Shown here: positions 36,011 through 50,065 of the stretch, piece by piece
How positions within the stretch are numbered: position 1 is the first letter of the stretch
Layout: every line of letters begins with the position of its first letter
Assembly (NCBI RefSeq): GCF_017562075.2
Contig: NC_054081.1
Location: 1,801,294 to 1,865,293, forward strand
Direction: 5' to 3'
Source: Anopheles merus
Taxonomy: Eukaryota; Arthropoda; Insecta; Diptera; Culicidae
DNA: 64,000 nucleotides
Made by a program: the position numbers and the translations under genes
Notes under the pieces: generated by a model
What the model was told of the DNA's origin: nothing
The model's input: the letters and a program-made list of their open reading frames with translations, nothing else
The model's database searches: none

Positions 36011-36820
36011 TAGTAGCGGTCGTTGGTTTACTGACACTGCTAAAGGTACAGCAACCAGTTTGCCCTGGGCAGCCATTTGCCCAGCATGCCCCGTTCCCCG
36101 TCCGTGCCGCTCGTGATGCGCAAACCGTGCACTGGCGCACAAGCGCTCTGCTCAACGACCGTGGTCGCACCCTGGCGAAGCGAAGCAGCGGCCAAGACAC
36201 TTCGGCACACCGGCAGCATCTTGCCTCCTGCCCCGGTTCGACGGCCCGATAATACGCAGCCCCCCCCCCCCCCCCAGCACAACATTTGGCTATCGGCCAT
36301 ATGTTGCCTCCCTCCTTCCCGCTTTCCTCTTCCTACCACGGCGAGCTCTTTTGTGTGTGTTTGGTTCTGTTGGAAACGGCTTCCCAGTTCTCCCGCCGCG
36401 CCTTCTCACCAAACACATCCATCATTAGTCAACCACTTCGGTTCACTGAAAATTCTACCCCCCTGTGGCCTTTCCACCCTTCACCCACCCTTCCACTGGT
36501 AGCTTTTTCCTCGTGTGCCAGCGAAACGCCAGCAGCGCGATGATAATTCGAGTAATGAAAATACTTACGGTACTTGTGTCTTTTCTATCGCCTTTTTTTC
36601 GTTGTTGCTCGTCTACTTTACCAGGGGAGCGGGGGATGGGGCGCTTTTCGATTGAATACCAAACGTATGGTTTGTGCCCCTCTTACTTCGTTTCCTTTTT
36701 TTCTTTTTTTTTTGGTAACTTCGATTCGGGAGGATGGGGCAGCTAATGGGGCGCAAAGATAGGTAATGCCAGCCTACCGTGGAGCCATCTCTAATCGCCC
36801 CTCGCCTCTCGCTTCTTCTC

Positions 36821-36857
<37 letters not shown>

Positions 36858-37567
36858 TTCACTCTAGGTCGCTCCGTTCACAAAAGGATGGAAGGATTAT
36901 TGTTGTTGAAAATTGTTAGTTTTATGTTGCGCAAGTCGGGCGGTATTGAAGGGGAAGGGATGGAGGGGGAGGGGGGGGGGTTGAAGTGGTTGGAGTGGCA
37001 GGGGTAGAAGAGTAGCGATTTTCGAGCGAGGATGATATTATGTTATGACCATCATCATGCTCCATGCCTGAGCAGATGTTTTTCTTCCACCCTTTCCTCC
37101 ACCCCCTTCATGCGCCCGTTGTTCACCGTTCCTGCGAACCCATCCTTCATCCATTTCCACTCTCTACACGCATATGTTGTGTGTGCGAGCTTTTTTTTGT
37201 GTGTTTCATGTAGGTTTTTTGTTGTTGTTGCTTCGTTGCTGTATGTTAGAGCTTGTGTGTTGTATGTTCTTTTTGTTTCGTTCTTTTCTTTTTTCGCTGT
37301 TGTTTTGCTGTTTTGTCGGCACTTTTTGCTCTCATCCCCCCCCCTTTTCCTCTTCCCTGCCCGCTCAATGGAGGTGCGCAACGAAAACAAAACCCTTTTT
37401 CCTTTGTTTCCCGGTCGTTCGCTGCTCCATCCATCCAGCAGGGTGGGGGGGGGGGGGAAGGGATTGGTGGGGAAACCGAGCCGAAAGAACAAAACTAAAA
37501 ACGGGAAATTCGACCGACTCGCTCGGTGCAAAAAGCCAAAAAAATAAACACAAAGAGAGAAAGAAAG

Positions 37568-37569
<2 letters not shown>

Positions 37570-37629
<60 letters not shown>
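37570..37629. repeat. (GA)n microsatellite
   Basis: A pure GA run of about 60 bp. Similar GA tracts occur at 31285-31325, 39550-39588, 51888-51948 and 55732-55781. Confidence 0.95.
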
Positions 37630-37632
<3 letters not shown>

Positions 37633-37707
37633 GATGAAGTGTGAGAGGGCCCAGACTCTTCATCTGACTTCTCTGCGCCCCGCTTCACTACACTTCATGC
37701 CACCGGG

Positions 37708-37738
37708 GGTTCGTCGCTTGGCATTATTATCTTCGCTT
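37708..37738 (+). promoter_or_regulatory. Bipartite motif copy
   Basis: GGTTCGTCGCTTGG is followed by ATCTTCGCTT, a second block missing one T. Confidence 0.4.
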
Positions 37739-39548
37739 TTTTTTTGGCAACAACACCATTAGGCTACCAATGCGCGGTGCCAATATCCCCATTGTGTGTG
37801 TGTACGTGGTGTGACCTTCGGGGTGCGCTGTGTGGTCAACCGGGCGGCTACCAGGAATACTGCCTTCCACCGACCCCCCCCCCCTTCATTTCCTCCATAG
37901 GCCATAATGGCTCTACCCCGGGTTGCCATGTGGTGTTTGGTTTCGCGCGATTTGGACAAGAGAAGCACCCGTTTGGTCGCGTAGCGGCTGCTGGTTGTTG
38001 TGTGTATGTTCTCCAAAGCGCCGAAAAAAGGAAAGCCAAAGAAAAAAAACGGTACTTCGCTTGTTTTGGACAGCCGGTAATTGCGCAAGTTCACTAGCTC
38101 GCTTGACCCAGCACACCGGTGCGCTTAGAACCTGAGGCGACGAACCGCAAAAGCCAGGCAAGCATCGCACACATGGCGAGCGAGCTCGACGTGTGGAAAT
38201 CTAACCCGACCACGAAGGACCAAAACGGCAAAAGCTACACACACACACAAAAAAACACGCAACCTGAGAGCGTCCATGTCCTGCCAGCAAAACCTCTACC
38301 AAACGGAGTCCTGCGAATTCTAAGCAGCTTCTGGAAAAAAAGCAGCAACAAAAAACGAATATCCTAATGCTGCGCCTGTCAGGCACTAACGACAGCAGGC
38401 CTACTACATTGGTTGTATGACTGTGTGAGTGTGTGTGTTTTTTCTTCTCCCGCCTGTCTGTTATTGGATCGTACTCGCCCCGTTCCTTGATCCTGAATCT
38501 TTTTTTTTCCCCTCTTCTTCAATTTCTTCGTGATGCGATCAGGACACTCGCTTGCCATCCGTTGCCGCTGCGGAGGTGGGGTTCGTTGTCTATTGCTGCT
38601 GTGTCTGTGCAGCGCGCGGCTAGAGCTGCGCTTTGTGCGTGGGAACTCGGAACAGGTGTGGCCGTGTGTGGATGCTGTGCCCTCTCACAGGGTAGATTTG
38701 CCTTCGTCCTTTACTGTTTGCTTCCTTTCGTCGTCTCCAGCGAGGCAGGACCCAGCAGCCCACAGCAACAAAAAAGGACGTTTTTGTGTGTGTGTGTTTC
38801 GGCTTGACGGACGGGCGTCCTTCCTGTGGCCCTTAGAGGATCGTTGTTTTGGTTGTTTGGTTTTGCGCTTTCTCCGTGCATACCGTTCTTGCGACCCTCG
38901 GTTCCGACCCTTGTCAATGCCTTGCCCTGGCGTGGGAGCATCGCCGCATCGACCAGGTTAGGGTGCGGGATTTTGCCCGCCCAAAGATACCTGCCTCTCG
39001 TCGTACCCTGGAAATCGTGTGAAGGATTGCTGAACGGCAGAGAAGCATACTGTTGCTGTTGGAATTGCGCAAAGCTGTTGGGACGTTCTACATTGCCCCG
39101 GGAGCGCCTCGGCGCCTTTCAATCCTCTCTAAGAAGAGAGAGCAAGAGCAACAACAACAACACATAACCAAACAAAACGGTGGCAATCAGCAATAAGCAG
39201 CCCGAATTCGGGGACTGCCCCTCCGCGGCCAATGTCTTTCCCCGATCGTCCACGATCGTTCCGGTCCAGGAAGCTGCCGGGCCGGGCGGGCGGACGGAAA
39301 GATCTAGAAGCTCAGCTCCACCGTGGAACCGGGCTGGAAGTTCTGGAGTGCGTCGGTACGGCTACGGCTTCGCGGTTCTTTGCGCGCAGCGCGAAACAAT
39401 TAAATCCCGTTACCCCGTTCCTTTGGCTGGGGCCTTTCCCGCAGGAGCCGCCCGGCCCGCTGGTTCGCCCGCGTGCACTATTGCGCAACCACTCTCGCCT
39501 CTAGATCCACCCCACATGCAGGCTCCGCGTTGATCTTGGCGTCGGTCC

Positions 39549-39588
<40 letters not shown>

Positions 39589-40463
39589 AAGAGGACCCGG
39601 GAGGCAGTTCATTACCACAATCGCCGCCGTGGCTGCAGCGATTTTGCTCGCGCGGTCGATGATGAATATGATGGGCCAACTGGTGCTGCCAGCCGGAGCG
39701 TGAAGCCGTCAAGCCGCGATCGGCTCGGGTTCTTCGCCTGCGCCCGAGAAGCGCCGTTACGGGAATGATGTTTGTATGTGTATGTGTGTGTGTGTATGTG
39801 TGGTTTTATTATTTCTGCGCACCTCGCGCTCGGCGTTGCGCGGTTTGGGCAGGCTTGGGCAGGCTTCCCTTTCTTCATCCCACCCACTTTCCATCCCGCC
39901 CGAGAACCATTCGGATCTGCTTTAATTACACTCCTAATTAAGTGTTGACTTGCCGGTTGCCCTTTTTCGCTCTAGCAGCGCATTTGGTGTGGCGAATGAA
40001 CAAGTGAGACCGCCGAGCGTACGGGCGATCGAGAGAAAGAGGGAAAAGTAAGAAGCTGGTTTGCAAAAAAAAACGAAAGATCTACAACAAGCTAGCAAAA
40101 CAATACAGAATGGCTCAAGCTCATGGGAAGGCATGTTTTGCATTTCGCTTCTTTCTTTTTTTTGTTTTGTTATTCCTGCTGGCTGCTAGAGCTCGGAAGG
40201 GAACTGTGCATAAACACGCACGCAAACCGTGGCTGTGAACGACAGCAAAAACTTGCTACTTGATAAGCCTGAAGGGAGAAGTTAAAAAAAAGCTGATGGA
40301 ATGTATTAAGCAAAAGCAAAATTCAGTGCTGGTTACTAGTTCTATAGCAATAGATGTGAGTCGCTATCGTTTTTTACTCACACGAAAGCAACATTTTCCA
40401 TTTTCCATTTCGTATATGCATGTACAAAAAGAAAAACATCGAGAGACTTCAATTCCGCAAAAA

Positions 40464-40503
40464 GGTTCGTCGCCTGACCGAAATGGCGTTGAAATCTTTC
40501 GTT
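40464..40503 (+). promoter_or_regulatory. Bipartite motif copy
   Basis: GGTTCGTCGCCTGACC and a perfect TCTTTCGTT are separated by 21 bp. Confidence 0.5.
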
Positions 40504-43500
40504 ATACATTTATGTAAAATATCGAAAAAAAAAACACATTTTGCGCACGTTTTATGAAGCGCATCGGTACGTACGGTCACTAGTACGTTGCCAAATGGTC
40601 GCTCAACACTCATCGGCCTAGCTGCTCTCCGAGTGCCAAATTGTAGTTAATTGCATGCAGATCCACTGCTGGGAAGATTCACTTGATGAGCAGCACCGTG
40701 TGCTGGCCAGAATTTGATTCCACCTTCCCTGAAAATCTCCCCACACACACACACACATACACAGACAACGATAGAAGATTACTTTTTTCTCGTGTTTTCA
40801 CCCCACGGTTTCCTTCGAGGCGAGCTACTGCTGCTGGGTGAAGGAAACATAGAAAAAAGAGTTCTTGCTGACGTCTGGGAGAAGCAAAAAAAAAAAACAT
40901 AAACGCAAAAGAACAATTGAGCTCACTACATCGGAGCGGCCGCCGACCGCTTCCGCTAGCTTTTCCGCCCTATTCCTAGACGAGCTCGAGCTTGGTTCGT
41001 TCTTTTTCCCCTCATCCCTTTCCGCCCTCTTACCTCGTCCAATTTGCGTTCTAATAGCGTTCTGCGCTCTTCGTGATCATTATCGTCGTCTTCTTGGCTT
41101 TCCTTCTTGCTCTTCGCACTAGCACCGTGCACCGGGGTGGATCGGTGAGGAGAGCCCGGAGCAAAGGTGCGGAGCGGATGGAAGAAAAAAGTCGTAATAA
41201 AATAATTTACTGTACCGTGGAAGCACCTGAGCCGTGAAAAACGAACCTCAGCTACACGGCCATCCACGCCGCTGCCCATACCCTCATACCCCGCAGTCCC
41301 TTTTTGCACGGCGGAGACTGCTCGCTCGCCGAGATGGAAATGACGAACCGTGGAAAACTATGACTTGCTCGCTTGCCTTTCCTTCCCCTCTTTTTTTTTA
41401 TTCTACCCGGGCGCGGGTTCGCGGAAATCATTGACCGCACTCTCGCGGTCTCTGGTCCCCTCCCCCCTGCAACCCCTGGCCGACACAGCGCGTCCTCTGG
41501 TTAGATTATTATTATCAATTTTGTGCAACGAAGGAAAGCGTTCTTGCCTTCCCCGCACACCACCGTTGGCGCTGTGTGCGACCAAGCGAAGTTTTACCCC
41601 GTTTTAGGAGAGTTTTTGTTGTTGTTGTTGTTGTTGGGTGCGCAAACATTGCCATTTACCGTCTGCCACGTCTAGAACCATGCGCCAAAGGGTAAGGTAC
41701 CACGCCAGCGCATGGAGATGAACGCAAACAGCGTCACAGAAGGAAAAAAAAGCCCAGCCACACAAAAATTGATGTCCTTCGAACAGGCTAGCCAGCCAGC
41801 TGCTGAATGGAACCTCTAGCTCTAGAGCAGTGTGCGTCTATCGTGAGCGGTCGCGACCGTCTTCCAAATCATGCCCTACCCGCACCCGCTGGCGTGCATG
41901 GTAACGTGATCCTTTCGGGCAGCCAGGACACAAACCTTTGCCCGCGCGGTAGGTCGTTAGCGGCGGCAGCAACAACAGTGACAGCCAAAAAAAAAAGGGA
42001 TACAATCAAGCAAACAGCACACCGATCCTAGCTGAAACTGTATAGCCCCCCACCCTCCTGTATTGGGTTGGCTGCTTTGCTTTACCCTTTTTACGATGCA
42101 CCCTGCGCAAAAACAAAAATACAGCAAAAAAACCCTTATTCCCGAGTACCGTAAAGGGAATGGTTTTTTTTTTCGGCAAGCTTTACGCCGTTCCTTTCAA
42201 CCCGCCCGCTCGGGTAGCCTGTTGCTCATATATTGCACCTCCCCTCGGTCATAAAAAAAACAACAGCACAGAAACAGTAAAGGTTAACGCGAGGCAGGTT
42301 TAAGGAAAGGATTTTCCTGTAGCAATTATGATAAAATATGGATGCACACACACACACACATGCATGCGTCGACAGTGCGAAAGGATCAACCGAAATCAGC
42401 AACACGGCCTGCGTGTCCTTAAGTTGGCACCCCCGCGAGGCGACGGACGGCAACGGGTTATGCTGAGGGTAGAAGCTGCTGTTGTAATTCTTTTTTTGCT
42501 ATCTATCTTCCTTTCTGTGTGTGTGTGTTCCCTCTTTTTTGCATATGCCAATACCGATGACGTCGTAAAGCGGCCTGTAGAACAAGGATTGCCATTTCTT
42601 TTAACGACACGGCTCAATTGGCATTCAACGGGTTCGTCGCCTATTGCCCGTATGGTGCTGTTGTGTGTTTTTTTTTTAATTTTTTTTCTTTGCAAAATTG
42701 CACATACCTGCACGGTTGGCAGAGCGTTTTACAATCGCTCTTGCTTCACCATGCAGTGAGAGTGTGTGTTGTAGTTTTTGAGGAAAGCTTTCAAACTGCT
42801 GAAGATTGGCAAAGGTTCGTCGTTTGTTCAAAGAGTGCACACAAAAAGGGCTGTAGCGTGTAGTATTTTGTTTGGTGGCTAGTTATACATGAAATCATAA
42901 CGATACTTTAGCCAACAATTAGTAAAGAGCGAGTTGAGCACGTGTTACGTGTTGGTAGGCGCTGCGTATGACACGGTGACTCGATGTCGATCTTCCAACA
43001 ATCGAGGTAAAAAAAAACATTTCAATCGTAAGATAAGAAGCGCTTTTTTGAGTTGTTTAAAAGTCAAACGGTAACAGCTTTCCCTGCGCATTGTTCGCTT
43101 TCTTATATAATTCTCCTACGCAGCAGGAAAGTAGCCGGAAGCCGCAATCGACGGAAGGACGCATCCTTTCGCGCAATGTGGCAGAAGGTGGCAGAAGTGA
43201 GTCCCTTTCAACACTCCGGAAGCATTCCACCCTCCCCATCCCCTCACATTCCTCGCTCTCCGCCGTGCCACTGCCCGTACCGTACCATCGACATCTGTTG
43301 CGCGTCCGAAAGTGGCGTGGCGAAGTGGTTCCGGCCCCGCGGGTTCGCGCGCTCCTCGGGGCAAATTGGGCCGAACACGCCTGCCAGCGAGTTCGTTGAC
43401 TCACTTCCATAAGGTTCTTGTTACCCCTTGCGTTCTCTCCTACCCCCTTCTCCACCCCCCTCCCTTTCTTCCTCCTCCCCAGCACCATCTTATTTCTTCC

Positions 43501-44188
43501 ACCTTGAGAAACAACAAACGGTTCCGTTCCGTGCGCTTCGTTTCCATTCCATGCGAATGGCTTGTTGTTGTTGTTGATGGGTTTTTGCTTCATTCTTTTC
43601 ATTTCTTTTCTTCGCCCGTCGAAGGAAATCGACGTTTCAAGCCACGTCACATAGTTTGGCACATCCATAGATACACACACACACACGCGCGCGCGCGCAC
43701 GTAGTGGTATGGCCAGCTGGCCGATGGGGCAAGGTGGGAGGGTGTGGTTGCTGCTCGCGCGGACTTCCTGCGCGAACGTGTGCGAGAGAATGCGCGACCG
43801 TCTGTCGCGGGCAGCCCGCGGCCCGGGGGAAGAAATGAAGCGCAAAAAGGGGTTCCCAGCTGGTGCCGGAAAGAGAGTTAAGTGAGCCAAAGCAAGTGGT
43901 GGTGGACAGTCAAGGAAGGGAGGGGGGAGTGTTGGACGAGAGGGGGAGAGGGGGGGGGGTCAGTAAATGGGTAGCAAAGGGTACAACTTTAAAGGGCAGC
44001 CCCGGACCGGGCACTGTTTTCTTCGCTGCTGGTCGCGAACCGAGCGGTGCAGGAAACGGTTAAATGTTTGGTAAGGTAGTAATACATTTTCATCTTCAAT
44101 AAGTTTTCCTTCTTGTAAATATTGATGAATCAATCGGGCAGGGAAGAGAAAAAGAAACACACAATAAAAAAGACCAATTAAAGGTACG

Positions 44189-44226
44189 GGTTCGTCGCTT
44201 AAATCAGGCAAACCAAATCTTTCGTT
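44189..44226 (+). promoter_or_regulatory. Bipartite motif copy
   Basis: GGTTCGTCGCTTAAA and a perfect TCTTTCGTT are separated by 19 bp, followed by GAAG as in neighbouring copies. Confidence 0.5.
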
Positions 44227-45790
44227 GAAGCTACAGGTAGTTGATGATTACGCGATGGCTAACGTTTTAATCGGTTTCTGAGCATATTTTAGTGTAAGAA
44301 TGCATGGATAAGAAGAACAAAAGCTTAGAATAATAAAAAAAAATCTAAAAAGAAGTAAAAATGTTAAAACAAATTAAGTTAAAAAATTGCTTCTTTGTAG
44401 TAGAATTTCTTCGAACAAACATTATACTTTAAGGTGGAAAATCAAACTGCTTCAAATCAATCAAACCGATATTATAAGAAATGAAATCCTACCACAGAAC
44501 GGTAAAAAATGCAAAATTAAAATGTGGCTAAAGTTTTCAGTTACTAAAGTACTTTTTTTAAAGTCATCATCTTAACTCTCTCGGGTCGCTCAACTATACC
44601 GCTGTCTTCCCTATTCCTTGGCATCGTTGCATCTGCCCAGTCCATTGTCACACACACACACACACGCGCACCGCTTCGTCTCTTTGCCATTTATTGCGCC
44701 AAAGAACACGAGCCGGGAACCCCGCGGCCGCGGCCTGCCTGATTACTGCCAATAAAATTAATTCGTCCACAACTGACGTTCGCAGCTCTAAAAATGAACC
44801 AATAAAAAAAAACCGCACACACACACACATATATATACTCACACATGCTGCCATGCAATCACAGCCGTGCAGAACAAGCAATCAAAGTAACAAAATGCGC
44901 ACAAGCGTACGTGTGTATGTATGCTGATTATTCTTCATGCTGTTCTTCTTCTTCTTCCTTTTCGTCTTTTTCTTCCTCTTTCCACATCCGTTACCGCTCA
45001 CTTGCAGCGCTTTAGTTTGTTGAACTTTTCATTCGCGCGGCCAATTTCGGGTTCGTTTGCCGAAAACCCTTCCTTGCAAATATTACCCTCCCCTGCCGGG
45101 TGGTCTGGTACACTACACACACTATACACACAGACACCCCAACCCGCACTCCACACACGACCAAAAGTTAGTAGCAAATGGAGGGGGTGGGATGGAAGGA
45201 TAGCATTAAACGGGGGAGAGGAGGGTTGTTTTTAATGGATGCGTGCGCCATTACTGTTCCGCCAGACCCGGCCGGGCCAGCCATTTGTCGCGGTCTCCAC
45301 GAGAAAATAGCGGAAATCCAGAGCAACAAACTTTTGCAGACACACACACACACATGCACGCAAACGCCAATTTATACCATGCGCGAGGAGAAAGGGGAGG
45401 AGGTGAACAATGTGTGTGCGGGGGAAAAATTCTACTCCAAAAACAGTGGAAGTCACGCGTCGCAGAATGCTTGCCACCGTCAGCAAATATTCCTGTTTTT
45501 TTTTCTTTTTGGAGCGCAGGGGGGAGATGGTAGCTCTTCCTAAGCGAGCGCCATTTTGTGAAATGACATGGCCTTTTGGTTGCGTGGACTAGCTACTAGA
45601 ATGTACTATCTGGCTGAAAGATAACCTTAATATAGTATGTACGTATCGCTAATTACTATAAACATAGTTAATACGCTTAGTAGCGCATATTACTTACTTC
45701 CAAGAAGTTGAGTAGAAGTAGTACACAATGCATACCTATTTGAGGAAGTAAACTAAAAAAAATCGAATATGAATACTAATCAAAGATAAG

Positions 45791-45828
45791 GGTTCGTCGC
45801 TTATCCCAAGCACAGCAAGTCTTTCGTT
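45791..45828 (+). promoter_or_regulatory. Bipartite motif copy (tandem unit A)
   Basis: GGTTCGTCGCTTATCCC and TCTTTCGTT are separated by 19 bp. This is the first half of a diverged tandem duplication with the copy at 45989. Confidence 0.5.
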
Positions 45829-45988
45829 TCAATTGAAGGTATTAAAGTATTTTGACATTCGTTTTCGTTCGTCGACAGTTGAGTTTGTTTGTATCGCGTT
45901 AGTTACTGTTTGCTTGTGTATGAAACATACTAGAAAGGAAATTATAACAGAAAACGAAAACAAATTGTGCACGACTAATGAAAATATG

Positions 45989-46029
45989 GGTTCCTCGCTT
46001 ATGGCAGCCAGCGTCTGAAGTCTTTTGTT
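45989..46029 (+). promoter_or_regulatory. Bipartite motif copy (tandem unit B)
   Basis: GGTTCCTCGCTTATGG (one mismatch) and TCTTTTGTT (one mismatch) are separated by 22 bp. Confidence 0.45.
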
Positions 46030-46129
46030 TCAACTTAATGCAGTCGAGCATTTTCGCTTTCATTTGTCGACAGTTGCAATTGGTTGTTCAGAGTTAGTCG
46101 CTGCCTAGTACTAGCAACGGTACTCATAA

Positions 46130-49100
46130 TATGTTGATTTCGTTTTTCGAATCAAAACAAACGCCCAAACGGTCATCTTCATCCACGAAACAGCAGCAAA
46201 AAAAAAAAACACACGAAAAAGTAGCAAAGCTTCCATACTGTTTTCCCAAATTTTCCGACACTTGTACGTCTTGTCTTGTGTGGCTTTTACCCCCTGCTCC
46301 CCTTCACTGCCCTTTTCCTGTTCAGCCGAACCCCTCGGCTTGATGCAAACAACTTGTGCTGGTGCTTTTCCTAACGGTACCATCGCGCTTTTATTACACT
46401 CTTACGCTTGTGTGTGAAATTCGAGCTAACCTTTTCTTTCCATCCTCTCATTTGCTTTCTTTTTTTTGGTGTGTTTGTGGGCTCTTCATCACCTTCTCAC
46501 CCACAGCACAGCCCCACGAAGCGGATGGGATTGAATTGCAGCACCAGCAGCGGGCTAGAATTTTCTTAGCACTCTTGCCTCGCTTTCCTCTGCCTCTGCA
46601 ACGTGTGGTGCAAAACTTCTACATCGATCAAAACTCTGCCCTCGGAGAAAGGCTTCACCACGCTCGGTGGGAAAATATGATAAACTTACGTGCAACAATT
46701 AACTAACCTTTTTCGCTTTAAATGAACCTCCATCCTTGAGCGTGTGCGATCTCTCTCACACACTTTCTGCTTCACCCGAAAAAAACCCCTTCATTGCCTG
46801 TTGTTGCGTGCTTGCTGGGTTGAAAATTAATTTGCACCTTTAATTCAACCGCTGTGACGTAGCAGCTTTCCGCTGGGTATGAAATTCTAGCCGGAGTAGA
46901 TGAAAATCGGTGAAGAATTTCACGAAGCGGCCAACACGAGCGAAGGGAATAGAACGGAGAGAAGAGGAAAAAAATCCTCCCCAGAACAGAAAGATGAAGC
47001 GGGATTGAAAAGTGATAAATAAGAAAAGTTTAAGACCCTCCCAAAAAAAAAACCAAAAGACTACTACCCCTTTTTTTCGGCGGTATGAGCTAAGGCGATG
47101 GGTTTTTGATTGATTTTTCCTCCACGTCGTGTGTTCTCTCTGCCTTTTCGCTTCTATTTTTATCCCCCCCCTACTCCCCTGCCCACCGTCCCGTGATGCG
47201 CACCTCTACTCTAGCTGTTACATCGGGCAAAACCCCCAAGAAGCTTATGGCAACAGGCAACGGAACGGATCGACAGAAGCAGCAGCAAGAAGTGGAAGAA
47301 TTTGTCGGCTTCAACGCGCTAAGAACGCGCAGATTCGCCACGCAGCAGCCAGAAGAAACAAGAAAACAAGGAAATTGAGCAAAAGAGGGTGGGATAGGGA
47401 GGGGGTAGTAGTAATTGCTGTGCATAAAAGAACATACACACACACATCAGCCACCGGATGTGAGGCACGATGAGGAGAAACAGCCGCGCTTCCGTTAGGC
47501 GCGCGAGCGCGCGTGTTGATCGGGTTCGTGTCTTGCGCTCCTGTTGTCGTCTCGATTCCGGCTCGAAGGACCAGAAAAAGAGGCAGCAGCTCAAGCTCAA
47601 TAGCAATCCGAACTGCTACCGGGTAGCAGGCTTGAGACTCATAAAAAAGGGGCCACAAATCGATAACGGGCCGCCCAACCTTCTCCGCCGCACTCCTTCG
47701 CAGAGACGGGTTGAAATTAATTTTTAAAAATCCCATCCCATCAACAAACCGCCCCCAGCTGACGTAATAAAGCGTCCTCCACAATAGAGCGGGGTAGTTG
47801 ACGGTGTACGCCGTTGCAGGCCGCACCATTGAGATTCGCCAACTGCTCATCGCGCCCTCACGCTTTATCCTTCCACGGCTGTCGGAGTGTCCTGCCCGGA
47901 TCGGTTTCGTTCACAGCCTCGAAAGCTACCCCGGACCATCCTTTCCATTGGTCTGTTCCATTAAGAAAATGGCAACATTTTTGGGCAGGCAGAAAGGGCA
48001 CCGCATCTACCTGCGCTCCCGGCCCTTCGGTGTCCCATAAAACAATCAATCAACAAGGCCTTGTGTTTAGCTTGCAAATATCAAAGCAAAACAAAACACC
48101 CCTGAACACCACCCCCGGAACGGTTCTTCGGGTAGGGAATGGCAAAAAAAAACGGTGCCTAAATTGGTGATAATCAATCGGTGCTCGTGTGTGCATATGC
48201 GTATGTCCCCTTTATCCCTTTCGGGGCCTGCGAAGGGACCTAAACCGGGAACGGTTGTGTACATTCACGAAATTCCTGCTCGCCGATGTACCCTGCCTGT
48301 GTGTAAAAAGCTCCCGCCACGAGAGAAGGGGGTTGTAATGGGTTTTTTGTTTTTACTTCGGCAAAAACACTTTCAACCGCTCACTGTCATAAAACAAGAA
48401 GCTGTAAATGATGTTCGGTGCGTTGTGTTGTGGCCATCGTCGTTGTGGCCGTGCATAGCAAACAACAGGGCGAAGCAAAAACGTTGCGGGTGAGTGTACG
48501 GCCAGCATTTATTGCAAAGAACCGTACCGTGCAAATCGATTTTGCGAGCAAAAACAAAAAAGGGTTTACCTCGAAAATGGGTTTTATTTCGGGGGTGTAC
48601 CTACCGTTTGCAACAAACCCCGAACGATGCGTTTGGCGACAGAAATTTTAAAATCAAACAATTTGTACAAGCTTTCGATTGGAAGGCACAGCTCCGGGAT
48701 GTGTTGAACTTTGTTGGAAAAGGTAGTCGCCACCGGCTAGTCTTTGATCTGGTCGTATATTGTTGACAATCCTTCGCTTTTCTGTCACTCAACCTCTTTC
48801 AGCAGAGATGAGCAACTTTTTAAAGATTCAAGACATTTGTGAAAAAAAAACACCGTCTTGGCGGGCCATATCAGTATTAATGTCGATACGAGATAACGAT
48901 GAACCTTGCACGTATGATTGCTTAGTACATTCTGCCTTCACTAATTGAAATTCAATTGTCTGGCAGCTATTGAGTTTGCACTCTTTTTCTTGGATCGTTT
49001 TTCCATTATTTTCCAGGAATTTCTCTTCAGATTTTTTGTTAGTCATTACTCTTCACTAATTAGAGCTAGGCAGTGTTAGTTTCTAAGCTTTATCTTTAAT

Positions 49101-49700
49101 ATTTGTTAAACCTAAAATGAATTGAAATTAATAAATAATTAAATAAATAAATACCTTTCTTGACTGCAAGTGCGGATTTCGATGGATTTTAGCAGTAGAA
49201 TCTATAAACCTTAAGCAATATTGAATCTTGATGCACTCGGTGTAATCCAGTGGTGGATGAAAGCGTTAAAAATTTGATCATTTGATTTATCGATTGTGGC
49301 ATTCAATAGTTTAGTCTGTCAATTTAAGATAATTAATTCTGTAATTAAAGAAAACACACACACAAACTTGTTCTGTGGACCTCTTGTTGCTCATGCCTGT
49401 CATAGAGTGTTCTGATAGCATTTACAGCTTGAGCTCATAAAGCCTAGGCTCATGTCTTGGAGTAGATTTAGGACTATTTTCCAGAAAAGTAAGGGTCGCT
49501 TATTGCACGTGGAGTGCCAAACACCGGACTTGTTAAACACACGTTTACGCTATTCGACCGGCAAGATGTAACACATCGAAAACTAAATGGCGATGATGAT
49601 TTCTCGGCTGTTTTCTGGGGGTAACCGAATTGTTTTGTGCGATCCCAACTCGCTCCAAACAACGAATCCCTTCCTAACAGATCGCCGGGATCAGCACTTT
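46130..49700. other. Intergenic, no gene seen
   Basis: Unique and simple sequence mix, with an AT-rich part at 48770-49480. No supported coding region was found. Confidence 0.55.
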
Positions 49701-49871
49701 GTAGTGTTCGTAGTGTAAGCGAGATAAGCGACCGAAGTCTTCGTGGATGGCACCAGCTCAACCTCTACAATAAATGATGTGCAATTTGTGCCTCGAAACG
49801 GTATAATCAAGAACCACAAGACTTTAATTCTAACCAATGGCACATGCCACATGCTGCGCCCTCCAGAGGCT

Positions 49872-50065
49872 TCAGAACGCGCGCCAATTATGCTGTTCAG
49901 CTTCGGCGACGATGAACAGCACCGCCAAGACGTGGCCACGCTGACGCCTGACTTTGATGGCGATGGTAATGATGATGAGCGTAAGCAATGCGTTGAGGCT
50001 CGAGGCCCCCAGCAAGCCGCAAAAGACTCCCATCCCCCCATTTGCGGGACCTGCGATTTCTACAC
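49872..50065 (-). other. Coding-like open frame with hydrophobic segment, unknown
   Basis: In the minus-strand frame ending at 49872 about 60 codons have strongly C/G-ending codons. They encode a hydrophobic stretch (LNALLTLIIITIAIK) followed by basic residues, like a single transmembrane segment with a cytoplasmic tail. A GATGAT-type repeat on the other strand partly explains the isoleucines. No start codon or good splice acceptor was found, so it is weak. Confidence 0.15.

Larger units (their letters stand above)
36010..45600. other. Intergenic, no gene seen
   Basis: (GA)n tracts lie at 37570-37629 and 39550-39588, a 16-bp C run at 36260-36275, and (GTT)n near 41616-41636. Motif copies lie at 37708, 38137, 40464, 42631, 42814 and 44189. 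Open frames in GC-rich parts such as 38440-39720 show no recognisable domain. Confidence 0.55.
45791..46125 (+). repeat. Diverged tandem duplication, ~198-bp unit
   Basis: Units starting at 45791 and 45989 share the bipartite motif, then TTTCAA, and a distal (C/T)GTCGACAGTTG block (45870 and 46065) followed by GTTAG. The intervening sequence has diverged strongly. Confidence 0.55.

Noticed and set aside
39180..39533. 117-codon plus-strand frame
   Set aside because: GC-rich composition but no recognisable motif and no splice or promoter support.
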